From an uncultured Blautia sp. (lineage in GTDB: Bacteria; Bacillota; Clostridia; Lachnospirales; Lachnospiraceae): a stretch of DNA of 49,302 nt. Each line of letters opens with the position of its first letter. Position 1 is the first letter of the stretch. This document shows positions 9,477-17,773 of this stretch, in pieces. A program made the position numbers and the translations under genes. The notes below the pieces were generated by a model. The model searched no databases and was not told the origin of the DNA. It saw only the letters and a program-made list of their open reading frames with translations. The stretch is taken from positions 1 to 49,302 of the forward strand of contig CAMBAL010000011.1 in assembly GCA_945864225.1 (NCBI GenBank), in the 5' to 3' direction.

Positions 9477-9524
9477 CGGCTGCCTTATTCATTCGAAGTG
9501 AATGGATAGGGCAGCCGTTTTTTT
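9477..9524 (+). terminator. Terminator between rnpB and the convergent kinase gene
   Basis: A long hairpin has CGGCTGCC pairing with GGCAGCCG, with TTATTCATTC against GTGAATGGATAG inside, followed by seven T. It ends the rnpB transcript. The convergent kinase mRNA from the right reads into the same hairpin, with a run of A on that side. Confidence 0.9.
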
Positions 9525-9564
9525 ATCGTATTGGAAACTTTGTTTTCAGCGAATTCTTTTGGCT

Positions 9565-11496
9565 TTAAGACTCGTTTATTCTCAGAAGTACGACAGAATC
9601 AAAGGTATCACCCAGATCCTGCCACTGGTAAGTACCATCGTACTTCCCGCAGATTTCTTCGATGATGGAAAGTCCGAGACCGTGGTTTTGCGTATCGTCT
9701 TTTGTGGTATTATGAGAAAACGGAGTGTCCGGGTTTTTGGAATTTTCCATATGGAATGTGAGAAATTCCTTATTCTTGTATAAAGAAAGCCTGATAAAGG
9801 GATCCGGGCTGGCAGAATGAAGGCATGCTTCTATTCCGTTATCCAGCAGATTGAAGATGATGCTGCTCAGATCTGCGGCAGGAATCGGACAGTTTTCCGG
9901 GAGAAGGATTTTATAATCTGTCCGGATATGTTCTTTTGCTGCAAGTCTTTTCTTTCCATCAAGAATGGCATTGAGGAGATTGTCCTGACAGCAGGGGTGG
10001 TAGCGTTCCTGCTGGAATTTGCTGATGGTTTCTTTAAGGTATGCATCAGCTTCGTCATAGTTTCCACTGGCCAGGAGGGACTGAAACATTTCAATCCGGT
10101 TCTGCATATTTTGTTGAATATTCAGGGATTCTTTCCTGCGTTCAGACAGCATGGCAGAGTGTTCTTCACGAAGTTCTGCCTGTTTTTTTACTGCCGCAAT
10201 TTCCATGTCCGTATGAACTGAATCCAGAACCTTCATGATAAGGATATACATCTGAATCAGAATTACCATGGAAAAGAAACCAAGAAGGATCAGGGACTGG
10301 AAGGCTTTTTGGAAAAAAAACGAAAAAACATCCAGAAACCAGACGAACTGCATGCATGCCATGGATATAAAAAACAGGTATTTGTTGTAACTGAGCTGAA
10401 GGAGAGGACGTTTTCGGGGAACGGTACGCTTTTGTTCTCTTTTTGCCAGGTATTTCTTCAGGATTGCTTTGCATTTGTTTTGTACAGTGATTTCAGTCTC
10501 TGCATCTGTATCTATATCTGTGCGAAGCTTAGGTTCTGAAGCTGCATCAGTTTCCTCCTGTATAAAAGAATCAGTATGAGTTAAGGAATCTGAATGCGTG
10601 TCAGAGCCAGAGTTGCCTGTGCTCGTATTGACTGCAGGCGAAAGTGCCATGGAGCAGCAATAGGATCCCGCTTCTTTGTATTTTTTCATATCCATCAGAT
10701 AGGAGAGGGACAGAAGATGATTTTCCACATCGTGGTTCCATTTGCGCAGAGCCTGGTATCCTTTTTCCAGTTCCTGGGAGAAGGAGAGCTGATCTTTCAT
10801 CAGCTGAAGCTGCTGCCTTTTTTTGTTTGCAATTCGTTCCTGAGCCTGGATATTCTGCAGGCCTCTGTAGAATAAAGGATAGGAGAACACACAGAAGCTC
10901 CAGTACAGCACCACAAGAAACGGGAAAAAAACGGATTCTGTCTGGTGCAGCAGCATGGCCTGTCCGAAAATCGGGAAAAATACAGGTAAAAGAAGCTGAA
11001 GAACAGTTCTAGTGTTTAAATAGGAAAAACAGCGTTTTAATAAGGCAACCTCTTTTTGTACCCAGAAAATGCCGATCACAGTATCAAGGATGGAGATACA
11101 GATGACATCCGGCAGGTCAGAAAGACGGTACATCAGTGTGGAATTCAGTGAGGAAGCGGACCAGAGATGCCGGATCAGGACCAATAAATTCGCGGAAACA
11201 AGCTCCACAACTGTGACTGTGATAGCAAAGATAAAATAGCAGGCAAGTTTTTTCAGGAATTTTTCCTGGAAAAAAAAGAAAATAACGCTGATGAACAAAA
11301 TCTGTATGGAGATGGTGCCCAGAAGGACGCTGCGGGTTTTCAGAACCATGGTGATGGGAACAAATATAAAGTACAGGAGGAGTATAGTGCCCATGGGATA
11401 TTTCAGAAACTTTTTCGGCGTGAGGATGCTGCAGAAACAATAGGCAGCAGACCAGCAAATGTAGGGAAGGATAAGAAAATATACGTAAGAATCCAT
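9565..11496 (-). CDS. Membrane histidine kinase, fused double-module form (AgrC-like/GHKL)
   Basis: A 643-residue sensor kinase with an unusual order of parts. Residues 1-210 hold about six membrane segments. A coiled-coil and phosphoacceptor helix follow, with H255 in RKWNHDVENHLLSL. Then comes a Ser/Thr/Asp/Glu-rich linker (284-367) and a second membrane block (about 370-425). A second, degenerate dimerisation helix lacks the histidine (QQNMQNRIEMFQSLL). The ATPase comes last, with N-box NLLDNGIEAC and G-box NHGLGLSIIEE. Residues 1-283 match the upstream sensor half and 368-643 match the upstream ATPase half, so this is a fused version of that pair. MDSYVY is the chosen start because it aligns with MNSYVY of the paralogue; AGGAG lies 10 bp before it. 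The ligand is unknown. Confidence 0.85.
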   Translation of the reverse strand: MDSYVYFLILPYICWSAAYCFCSILTPKKFLKYPMGTILLLYFIFVPITMVLKTRSVLLGTISIQILFISVIFFFFQEKFLKKLACYFIFAITVTVVELVSANLLVLIRHLWSASSLNSTLMYRLSDLPDVICISILDTVIGIFWVQKEVALLKRCFSYLNTRTVLQLLLPVFFPIFGQAMLLHQTESVFFPFLVVLYWSFCVFSYPLFYRGLQNIQAQERIANKKRQQLQLMKDQLSFSQELEKGYQALRKWNHDVENHLLSLSYLMDMKKYKEAGSYCCSMALSPAVNTSTGNSGSDTHSDSLTHTDSFIQEETDAASEPKLRTDIDTDAETEITVQNKCKAILKKYLAKREQKRTVPRKRPLLQLSYNKYLFFISMACMQFVWFLDVFSFFFQKAFQSLILLGFFSMVILIQMYILIMKVLDSVHTDMEIAAVKKQAELREEHSAMLSERRKESLNIQQNMQNRIEMFQSLLASGNYDEADAYLKETISKFQQERYHPCCQDNLLNAILDGKKRLAAKEHIRTDYKILLPENCPIPAADLSSIIFNLLDNGIEACLHSASPDPFIRLSLYKNKEFLTFHMENSKNPDTPFSHNTTKDDTQNHGLGLSIIEEICGKYDGTYQWQDLGDTFDSVVLLRINES

Positions 11497-11522
11497 AGTT
11501 CGTTTACTCCTTTTTTTAATAG

Positions 11523-12350
11523 TCAATAGCGCATCAGAGCGACGGAATCAAAGGTGTCGCCAAGATCCTGACATTGGAAGGTGCCGTCATACTGACCGCA
11601 GATTTCCTCAATAATGGAAAGCCCCAGACCATGATTCTGCGGGTCGTTTTTTGTAGTTTCCCAGGTAAAGACATCCTGAGGATTTTTGGTGTTGCACATG
11701 TGGAGAGTCAGAAATTCTTTATTTTTACAGATGGAAAAGGAAATATAAGGCTCCGGACACCGGGAGTTTAAGCATGCTTCGATGCCGTTATCCAGCAGAT
11801 TAAAAATGACACTGCTTAGATCTGTGACGGAAATCCCATATTCCTCCGGGAGCAGGATCTCATATTCTACCTGAATGTGATGCCTGGAAGCGATTTTACG
11901 TTTCCCTTCCAGAATGGCATTCAGAAGATTATCCTGACAGCAGGGACGGAAACGCTTTTCCTGGAACTGGCTGAGTGTTACATTCAGACAGGCTTTTGCT
12001 CTGTCATAATCACCGCTGTCCAGCAGAGATTGAAACATATTCAGTCTTTCTGTCATGTTCTTTTGGATTGCCTTTGTTTCACTGCGATGTTCAGACAGGA
12101 TGATGGACTGATTCTCATGTAATTCCAGCTGTTTTTGGACAGAAGCAAGTTCTGCGTCAGTACGGGAATCGTTCAGCACCTGCATGATGATACTGTATAA
12201 CTGGATGATGATCAGCAGAGTACTCAGTCCAAGAAGGAAAAGCGGCTGGATCACATTTTCTGAAAACTTCGGAAAAATGTCCAGAAAATAGCATAACTGG
12301 GCAAGAAATACACATATGAAAAACATGTATTTATGATATTTGCGATTCAT
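11523..12350 (-). CDS. GHKL ATPase half of a split histidine kinase
   Basis: A 275-residue protein with two membrane helices (about residues 8-28 and 33-58), a coiled coil, a degenerate dimerisation helix and a GHKL ATP-binding domain. The N-box is NLLDNGIEAC (N184, D187) and the G-box is NHGLGLSIIEE (G241, G243). The usual RHDxxNHL is replaced by KNMTERLN, so there is no phosphoacceptor histidine. It starts inside the end of the sensor-half gene: GGAGGT sits 6 bp before the chosen ATG, and the partner's stop follows 20 bp later, so translation is coupled. It probably works only in complex with the sensor half, which carries the histidine. It is about as long as the matching part of the fused paralogue, so it is not a truncated remnant. 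Confidence 0.83.
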   Translation of the reverse strand: MNRKYHKYMFFICVFLAQLCYFLDIFPKFSENVIQPLFLLGLSTLLIIIQLYSIIMQVLNDSRTDAELASVQKQLELHENQSIILSEHRSETKAIQKNMTERLNMFQSLLDSGDYDRAKACLNVTLSQFQEKRFRPCCQDNLLNAILEGKRKIASRHHIQVEYEILLPEEYGISVTDLSSVIFNLLDNGIEACLNSRCPEPYISFSICKNKEFLTLHMCNTKNPQDVFTWETTKNDPQNHGLGLSIIEEICGQYDGTFQCQDLGDTFDSVALMRY

Positions 12351-13263
12351 AATGACCTCCATGAGGATTAGCGTATCTTTCGAAATGGGTATTGCCTGAC
12401 GTGTTTTCTGTATTTATGGAATGGCAGTAAGAAGCTGCCTGTTCATATTTCTCCATTTCCATCAGATAGGAGAGGGACAGAAGGTGATTTTCCACATCAT
12501 GGTTCCATTTGCGCAGAGCCTGATATTCTTTTTCCATTTCTCTGGATAAGGATAATTGTTCTTTCATTAACTGGAGCTGATGCTGTCTGAAAATGGCGGC
12601 TTCTTCCTGCGTCTGAATGACATGGATACCCTTTCGGAAAACAGGATATGAAATCAGGCAGAGAATCCAGTAGGCTGCAGCCAGAGCAGGAAATAACGAA
12701 TACTCTGTCAGACTGATAATCACCTGCTGGGCAATGATCGGAAGATATACGGGATACAGAAGCTGAAGGAAGGTTTTCAGATGAAGATAAGAAAAACATC
12801 GTTTCAGCAGAGCCGATTCTTTTTGAAAACAGAGAACTCCGATGCAGATGTCCGCAAGAGAGACACACAGGATATCCGCAGTGTCGGTAACAAAATATAT
12901 TTCATTGAATGCAATAGGAACTTCCGCCCACAGGGGCCGGATCAAGACCAGAATATTGCAGGCAAGAATCTCTACCAGGGTAAGTGAAATTGCGTAAATA
13001 AAATAACAGGCCAGTTTTCGGGAAACTGTGCCGCAGTAAAAAATAAATACAATCCCAAGAAATAAAAGCTGTATGGAAATTGTTCCAATAGTCACATTCT
13101 GTGTTTTTAAAAGCATGACAGCCGGGACACTGACCATCAATAGCAGAAAAACTGTGAGTATGGGATGATTCAGGAATCTTCTGGGTTTGAGGACACTGCA
13201 GAAAAAATAGGATGCAGACCAGCAAATATAGGGAAGAATCAGTATATATACGTAAGAATTCAT
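12331..13263 (-). CDS. Sensor/phosphoacceptor half of a split histidine kinase
   Basis: A 310-residue membrane protein with about six membrane helices over residues 1-208, as in AgrC-like peptide sensors. A coiled coil (about 218-248) and a phosphoacceptor helix with H255 in RKWNHDVENHLLSL follow. It ends soon after and has no ATPase domain. AAGGAG lies 6 bp before the ATG. The start is conserved with the fused paralogue downstream (MNSYVYILILPYICW versus MDSYVYFLILPYICW). The ATPase domain is supplied by the next, overlapping gene. No AgrB or AgrD-like gene is seen nearby, so the signal is unknown. Confidence 0.83.
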   Translation of the reverse strand: MNSYVYILILPYICWSASYFFCSVLKPRRFLNHPILTVFLLLMVSVPAVMLLKTQNVTIGTISIQLLFLGIVFIFYCGTVSRKLACYFIYAISLTLVEILACNILVLIRPLWAEVPIAFNEIYFVTDTADILCVSLADICIGVLCFQKESALLKRCFSYLHLKTFLQLLYPVYLPIIAQQVIISLTEYSLFPALAAAYWILCLISYPVFRKGIHVIQTQEEAAIFRQHQLQLMKEQLSLSREMEKEYQALRKWNHDVENHLLSLSYLMEMEKYEQAASYCHSINTENTSGNTHFERYANPHGGHYESQIS

Positions 13264-13332
13264 GAAATCTCCTTCCTGGCACAGTGAAAAAACAGCAGAT
13301 GATCAGCCGGTTATTTATAATAACAGCAATGG

Positions 13333-14043
13333 TTATTTCTGCATGATCATCATGGCAAATGCTTTCTTTACATCCTCGTAATAAGTCCGTCCCACAGGGA
13401 TGCTGCTGCCGTCTGCGAATGTGATATCTTTCCTCGTAAGAGAAGCGGCAGAGCGAAGGTTTACGGCAAAACTTCTGTGGCAGAGACAAAATGCAGAGGG
13501 AAGCTGCAGCAGCAGTTCTGAAAGTTTTTCGCGTGCGGAATATATTTCTGTCCGGGTATGAATTTCCGTGATTCTCATTATGCGTTCCATATAAAGAATT
13601 TCACTCTGAGGAATCTGGATTTTCCTGGCGCCGATGGAAAAATGCAGATATTGACCACGAAGTTTATCCAGATTCTTTATTGCGGTATGCAGCGCTTTTG
13701 GAAGATACTGCTGTATCTGATCCTTTGCGACAAAATAAATATGTTTTGCTTCATAAACTGCGGATGCATACTGGAGATACTGACTGATAAAGATAATCTG
13801 GGAATCAGGGTTCATCCGGTTGATCTTTTCTGCCAGGGAAATACCGGAAAGGGAATTCGGGCCTAATTCGATGTCCGTCATGATAATGTCATAAGGGCAG
13901 GAATTACCTCTGAGCGAATCCAGGAATTCAGTGCCGGTCGGGAAGGTGGAAACTTCGTATTCTGTATGAAAAAACTGATCTGTCAGGTTCTTTATGATCT
14001 GTGTATGTATGATATCATCTTCGCATATGGCGATTTTGAACAT
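13333..14043 (-). CDS. LytTR-family response regulator (AgrA-like)
   Basis: A 236-residue transcription regulator. The receiver domain has acidic residues D9-D10, the phosphoacceptor D57 in MTDIELG, S87 and K107 (FVAKD). From about residue 130 there is a LytTR DNA-binding domain with ILYMERIMRITEIHT and FCLCHRSFAVNL. The MFKIAICEDD start is set by AAGGAG 7 bp upstream; a much longer open frame upstream of it is not needed. First gene of the minus-strand kinase block; the sensor-half gene starts 69 bp after its stop. It is the likely output of both kinases. Confidence 0.92.
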   Translation of the reverse strand: MFKIAICEDDIIHTQIIKNLTDQFFHTEYEVSTFPTGTEFLDSLRGNSCPYDIIMTDIELGPNSLSGISLAEKINRMNPDSQIIFISQYLQYASAVYEAKHIYFVAKDQIQQYLPKALHTAIKNLDKLRGQYLHFSIGARKIQIPQSEILYMERIMRITEIHTRTEIYSAREKLSELLLQLPSAFCLCHRSFAVNLRSAASLTRKDITFADGSSIPVGRTYYEDVKKAFAMMIMQK

Positions 14044-14092
14044 AGGATACTCCTTGTCTGTGTGGTAAAATTGCATAAATGCATTATGTTCT

Positions 14093-14121
14093 ATTTTATT
14101 AGGTATTATCTGAAAAAACAA
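14093..14121 (-). promoter_or_regulatory. Possible promoter of the kinase block
   Basis: On the minus strand, TTGTTT and TAAAAT are spaced by 17 bp, with the -10 box 49 bp before the response-regulator start. The fit is moderate, in AT-rich sequence. The 14044-14384 gap otherwise holds the second rnpB-promoter copy and no gene that I can support. Confidence 0.4.
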
Positions 14122-14223
14122 GTGAAAAACAAAAATTAATTGTTCAGGATTACTATAAAAGAGGCGAAAGGATGATTTCAGTATCAGATATGATGCATTT
14201 GGTGCCTGTTTTTGCGCGTTTGG

Positions 14224-14281
14224 TGCACAGGCGAAATATGTTGACAATTTGTGTGAATCATAAAATAACACCTGTGCAAGT
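14224..14281 (+). repeat. Direct repeat copy 2: duplicated rnpB promoter without rnpB
   Basis: 39 bases are identical to 9006-9044, then a 3-bp deletion, then further similarity ending with bases matching the rnpB 5' end (GTGCAAGT). The TTGACA (14241-14246) is kept, but the deletion shortens the spacer to the TAAAAT from 17 to 14 bp, so promoter activity is doubtful. No RNase P RNA body follows. Confidence 0.85.
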
Positions 14282-14384
14282 TTTCTCATATTACAGAAAA
14301 TGCTTTGCATTTTTCTTTGACAAAAATATAAAAAATAATTTCCGGGATGTTGTATGATGGAAGCGCAGAAAGGAGTGTAAGTGT

Positions 14385-14711
14385 ATGAGCAGCAAACGAT
14401 TTAATGATTTTTATTCAGCGTACCATTTTCTCACATGTCATGCAATTTTTGAGGGAGAGTATACCAGACATTTATATGTGGAGGTTGTCAAAGTGGATCC
14501 GGTTACGAAATGTATAGAATCTGATACTCACCGGAATACTGAGACAAATGTATGGTTTGAGACAGGACCGGCAGGGTGTCACGATCTGGATCTGGACTGC
14601 GGAGGTGCTACTTACGAAGAGGCAACCATAAAACTGGCAAATCTGATATTTGAAAAATATGGTACAGAACAGGCAGAGCCAAAGCCCTGGGTGTGCGAAG
14701 TGATCCTGTAA
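14385..14711 (+). CDS. Small protein of unknown function (108 aa)
   Basis: I do not recognise the family. It is a soluble, mildly acidic protein without a signal peptide or membrane helix. It has two Trp (positions about 57 and 102) and three scattered Cys, and a pattern of short beta-like segments then a helix (ATYEEATIKLANLIFEKYG). AAGGAGTG lies upstream of the ATG. It stands alone between the kinase block and the secreted-protein gene. The ribosome site and length support it as real. Confidence 0.65.
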   Translation: MSSKRFNDFYSAYHFLTCHAIFEGEYTRHLYVEVVKVDPVTKCIESDTHRNTETNVWFETGPAGCHDLDLDCGGATYEEATIKLANLIFEKYGTEQAEPKPWVCEVIL

Positions 14712-14877
14712 AGATTGATTTGATCTGCTGTGAATAAAGCAAATGAAATGGCAGATTGTTCCAAAACGTGTAAGAGAACAGGAAAAATCTTATAAAAAAC
14801 AGGAGAACAGAGCTTACAGAAAATATTGGCAAATATGGTATCATAACATTAAAAAACGGTCAAATGGAGGGATGATG

Positions 14878-16227
14878 ATGGAAAAGACAAAGGAACGGAA
14901 AAACACATGGTACTGCGCCGTATTAGCGGTGCTGATGGCAGTCATGCTTATAATGCCTTACAGAACGGTCCATGCGGCAGGGACGAATTTATCCAATGCA
15001 ACTGCCGTTAAGGTAGGCAGTACTGTAAAAAACAGTATGAAAAAAGGCAGCCATTATTATAAGTTCAGTATTACCGGCAACAGCATCGTATATTTTTATC
15101 TGAAAACAGGCGGGCACAGCCAGCATCTTGCTTTTTCTGTAAGGGACAGCAAGGGAGATCTCGTAGGAGGATATAATTTATATCAGACTTCAGTTTCTAA
15201 TAACAGGGACTGCCAGGCCAAGAGTAAATATCTGGGATTGAACAAAGGAACTTATTATGTGCAGATTCAGAATGCTTCCACCAAACAGTATTCGTATTCA
15301 TTTTCGACCAAACTGAGTCAGAGTACGGTTGGAACAACGAAAATTGCGGGTTACAGCAATAATTATCTGAGTTCTGCGCTTCCGGTTGCCGTTGGAAACC
15401 GGCTTTACAGTGTTTCCTACAGTAGTGGAAAGGTTTGCCATTATTACCGCTTTTCCCTGAGTGCTACGACCAAAGTGAAATTCCAGGCACAGGCGCTGGA
15501 TTCCGGGAATGGTATTTCCTGCTATCTGTACAATTCCAAAGGCGGCAAGCTTACTAATATTGTGACTTCTGTGAAAAAAGGAACAGCGAAGAGTTCTACT
15601 CTGACACTGACGAAGGGAACGTACTATATCGGCATCTACAGTTCCAATTATTACGGAAGATATATTGTCCAGACTTCGAAAATTGCAGCAGCGAAATCTG
15701 CACAGACAATTACGGCTTCCAGCGTAAAGAAATACATGGGAGATCAGGCATTTTCCATCGGCGCAAAACTAACCAAAGGGAATGGTACCTTAAGTTATGC
15801 TTCCAGCAACTCCTCTGTGGCTGTGATTTCCAGTAAAGGTACCGTCACACTGAAGGGCGTTGGAAAGACAACAATCACGATTACTGCTTCTGAGACATCC
15901 ACTTACAAAAAGACCTCGAAACAGGTTACAGTAACTGTATATCCAAAGGCCACTTCCATTACCAGTCTGACTGTTCCGGCTACAGGGAAAATGACGGTCA
16001 GATGGAACAAAGTCAGCGGAAGTACCGGATATCATGTGCAGTATTGTGAAAGTGCAGGCTTTACAAATCCGAAAGCCTATTATGCAGCATCGACAGTAAG
16101 CGGAGTGAAATTCTCCAATCTTACAAAAGGAAAAACCTATTATGTGAGGGTACGCACATACAAAACGGTTTCTAATGTGAGATATTATTCTAAATGGTGT
16201 ACCGTGAAGAAGATTGTTATGAAATAA
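14878..16227 (+). CDS. Secreted protein with PPC-like, bacterial Ig-like and FN3-like domains
   Basis: A 449-residue exported protein. The signal peptide (basic N-terminus, hydrophobic about 11-27) probably ends near TVHAAG at 30-35. Two related beta domains follow (about 36-150 and 158-275), each with a KGTYYVQIQ/KGTYYIGIY strand, like bacterial pre-peptidase C-terminal domains. Then come a BIG2-type Ig domain (about 280-357; SVAVISSKGTVTLKGVG) and an FN3-like domain to the C-terminus (TYYVRVRTY). No protease, LPXTG or membrane anchor is seen, so it is probably released or loosely wall-bound. Of three successive ATGs I chose the last, 6 bp after GGAGGG. The function is likely adhesion or polymer binding by domain type only. 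Confidence 0.8.
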   Translation: MEKTKERKNTWYCAVLAVLMAVMLIMPYRTVHAAGTNLSNATAVKVGSTVKNSMKKGSHYYKFSITGNSIVYFYLKTGGHSQHLAFSVRDSKGDLVGGYNLYQTSVSNNRDCQAKSKYLGLNKGTYYVQIQNASTKQYSYSFSTKLSQSTVGTTKIAGYSNNYLSSALPVAVGNRLYSVSYSSGKVCHYYRFSLSATTKVKFQAQALDSGNGISCYLYNSKGGKLTNIVTSVKKGTAKSSTLTLTKGTYYIGIYSSNYYGRYIVQTSKIAAAKSAQTITASSVKKYMGDQAFSIGAKLTKGNGTLSYASSNSSVAVISSKGTVTLKGVGKTTITITASETSTYKKTSKQVTVTVYPKATSITSLTVPATGKMTVRWNKVSGSTGYHVQYCESAGFTNPKAYYAASTVSGVKFSNLTKGKTYYVRVRTYKTVSNVRYYSKWCTVKKIVMK

Positions 16228-16246
16228 AATAAGTCCATAAACCAAA

Positions 16247-16300
16247 CACCCCGACAGGCTGAGAAGAATTCCTCCTTCAGACCTGCCGGGGCGTTTTGTT
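16247..16300. terminator. Bidirectional terminator between the secreted-protein gene and pyrI
   Basis: CCCCGACAGG pairs with CCTGCCGGGG, with further pairing inside (CTGAG/CTTCAG), followed by TTTTGTTTT on the plus strand. It separates two convergent genes. Confidence 0.8.
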
Positions 16301-16738
16301 TTATTTATTACGCTTTCCTCTGTATTTCTCTTCACAATATTTGCAGCGGTAAACTTCCTTCTCAGGGTCAGCCAGAATGAAAATGTGATCCAGTCCCTGC
16401 TCAATGGAAGTGATGCAGCGAGGGTTTTTGCATTTGATTACATTGACGATCTGTTTGGGCAGTTTCAGCTCTTTTTTCTCAACGATCTTTTCATCTTTGA
16501 TGATATTGACGGTGATATTGTGATCGATGAAGCCAAGAATGTCCAGATCCAGTTTTTCAATAGGGCATTCTACTTTGATGATGTCTTTTTTGCCCATTTT
16601 GTTGCTGCGTGCATTTTTGATAATGGCTACGGTACAGTCCAGTTTGTCAAGCTGCAGGTCGTGATAGATGGTCATAGCCTTGCCTGCCTTGATGTGATCC
16701 AGAACATAACCTTCGCGAAGTGCTCCAACATTTAACAT
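16301..16738 (-). CDS. pyrI: Aspartate carbamoyltransferase regulatory subunit
   Basis: The allosteric chain of ATCase, which binds nucleotide effectors and pairs with PyrB. The N-terminal effector domain (about residues 1-95) is followed by a zinc domain with four Cys: CKNPRC and CKYC. Its 145 residues are normal for the family. It starts 7 bp inside the end of pyrB, so the two are translated together, and it is last in the operon before a shared terminator. Confidence 0.95.
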   Translation of the reverse strand: MLNVGALREGYVLDHIKAGKAMTIYHDLQLDKLDCTVAIIKNARSNKMGKKDIIKVECPIEKLDLDILGFIDHNITVNIIKDEKIVEKKELKLPKQIVNVIKCKNPRCITSIEQGLDHIFILADPEKEVYRCKYCEEKYRGKRNK

Positions 16739-17655
16739 GATACATCCACCTCCAGTAATGTAAGAATCAGTGCCATACGTACATAAACACCATACTGTGC
16801 CTGTTTGAAATATGCGGCTCTCGGGTCGGAATCCACCTCTACTGCAATCTCATTGACACGGGGCAACGGGTGAAGGATGAACATATCTTCTTTGGCGAGT
16901 TCCATTTTTTGTGTATCCAGGATGTAGAAATCTTTCATGCGCACATAATCTTCTTCGTTGAAGAAACGTTCTTTCTGTACGCGTGTCATGTACAGGATAT
17001 CCAGATCCGGCATAGCATCTTCCAGACGTTCCACTTCTACAAAATCGATATTGTGACGATTCAGAACATCTTCGCGGATGTAGCTTGGGATACGGAGCTC
17101 TTCCGGGGAGATCAGGATAAATTTCACATTCTCGTAGCGCACCAGTGCCTCGATCAGAGAGTGAACCGTACGGCCGAATTTCAGGTCTCCGCACAGACCG
17201 ATCGTAAGGTTGTCAAGACGGCCTTTCAGAGAGCGGATCGTAAGTAAATCAGTTAATGTCTGGGTGGGATGCTGGTGACCGCCGTCACCGGCGTTGATAA
17301 CAGGAATAGAAGATGCCATGGATGCAACTAACGGAGCACCTTCCTTGGGATGACGCATAGCGCAGATATCTGCATAGCAGGATGTAACACGAATCGTATC
17401 AGCAACGCTTTCACCTTTGGCTGCGGAACTGGAATCAGCACTGGAAAAACCTAATACCTTACCGCCCAGATTCATCATTGCAGCTTCAAAACTGAGACGG
17501 GTACGGGTACTTGGCTCATAGAACAGAGTGGCAAGACGTTTATCGTCACAGGTGTGAGCGTATTTCTTCGGGTTCTTTTCGATATCGTTGGCCAGATCCA
17601 GAAGCTTGTCAAGCTCTTCCACGGAAAAGTCCAACGGGCTCATTAAGTGTCTCAT
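16732..17655 (-). CDS. pyrB: Aspartate carbamoyltransferase catalytic subunit
   Basis: Joins carbamoyl phosphate and aspartate in the committed step of pyrimidine synthesis. The carbamoyl-phosphate site is [13 protein letters not shown]. The 80s-loop segment [18 protein letters not shown] and the aspartate-domain HPLPRVNEI are also present. I chose the ATG of MRHLMSP, 5 bp after GGAGGT, giving 307 residues; an in-frame ATG 17 codons earlier has no ribosome site. The catalytic chain needs PyrI for allostery, and pyrI overlaps its 3' end. No other pyr gene is in the window. Confidence 0.96.
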   Translation of the reverse strand: MRHLMSPLDFSVEELDKLLDLANDIEKNPKKYAHTCDDKRLATLFYEPSTRTRLSFEAAMMNLGGKVLGFSSADSSSAAKGESVADTIRVTSCYADICAMRHPKEGAPLVASMASSIPVINAGDGGHQHPTQTLTDLLTIRSLKGRLDNLTIGLCGDLKFGRTVHSLIEALVRYENVKFILISPEELRIPSYIREDVLNRHNIDFVEVERLEDAMPDLDILYMTRVQKERFFNEEDYVRMKDFYILDTQKMELAKEDMFILHPLPRVNEIAVEVDSDPRAAYFKQAQYGVYVRMALILTLLEVDVSC

Positions 17656-17744
17656 ATCATACCTCCATTTTCTGACAGCGACGATCTGCACGGGGCAGAT
17701 GTACATGTGTGGGATGAAAAAATACTTAAATTCCCTTGTTCTTC

Positions 17745-17773
17745 ATCATATAATAACCAGGGCTTTTTTTCAA
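17745..17773 (-). promoter_or_regulatory. pyrB: Promoter of pyrBI
   Basis: On the minus strand, TTGAAA and TATGAT are spaced by 17 bp. The -35 box overlaps the stop codon of the upstream membrane-protein gene. The leader of about 80 nt to pyrB contains a small ATCTGC/GCAGAT hairpin, but I see no complete attenuator. Confidence 0.7.

Noticed and set aside
9502-11012. Several plus-strand frames opposite the fused kinase gene
   Set aside because: They lack ribosome sites and look like reverse translations of the kinase; the minus-strand frame carries the clear kinase motifs.
11523-12362. The split kinase as a simple pseudogene made by a stop or frameshift
   Set aside because: The second gene has its own GGAGGT site, its own start and membrane helices, and both halves match the fused paralogue without decay. 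Only the long linker is missing.
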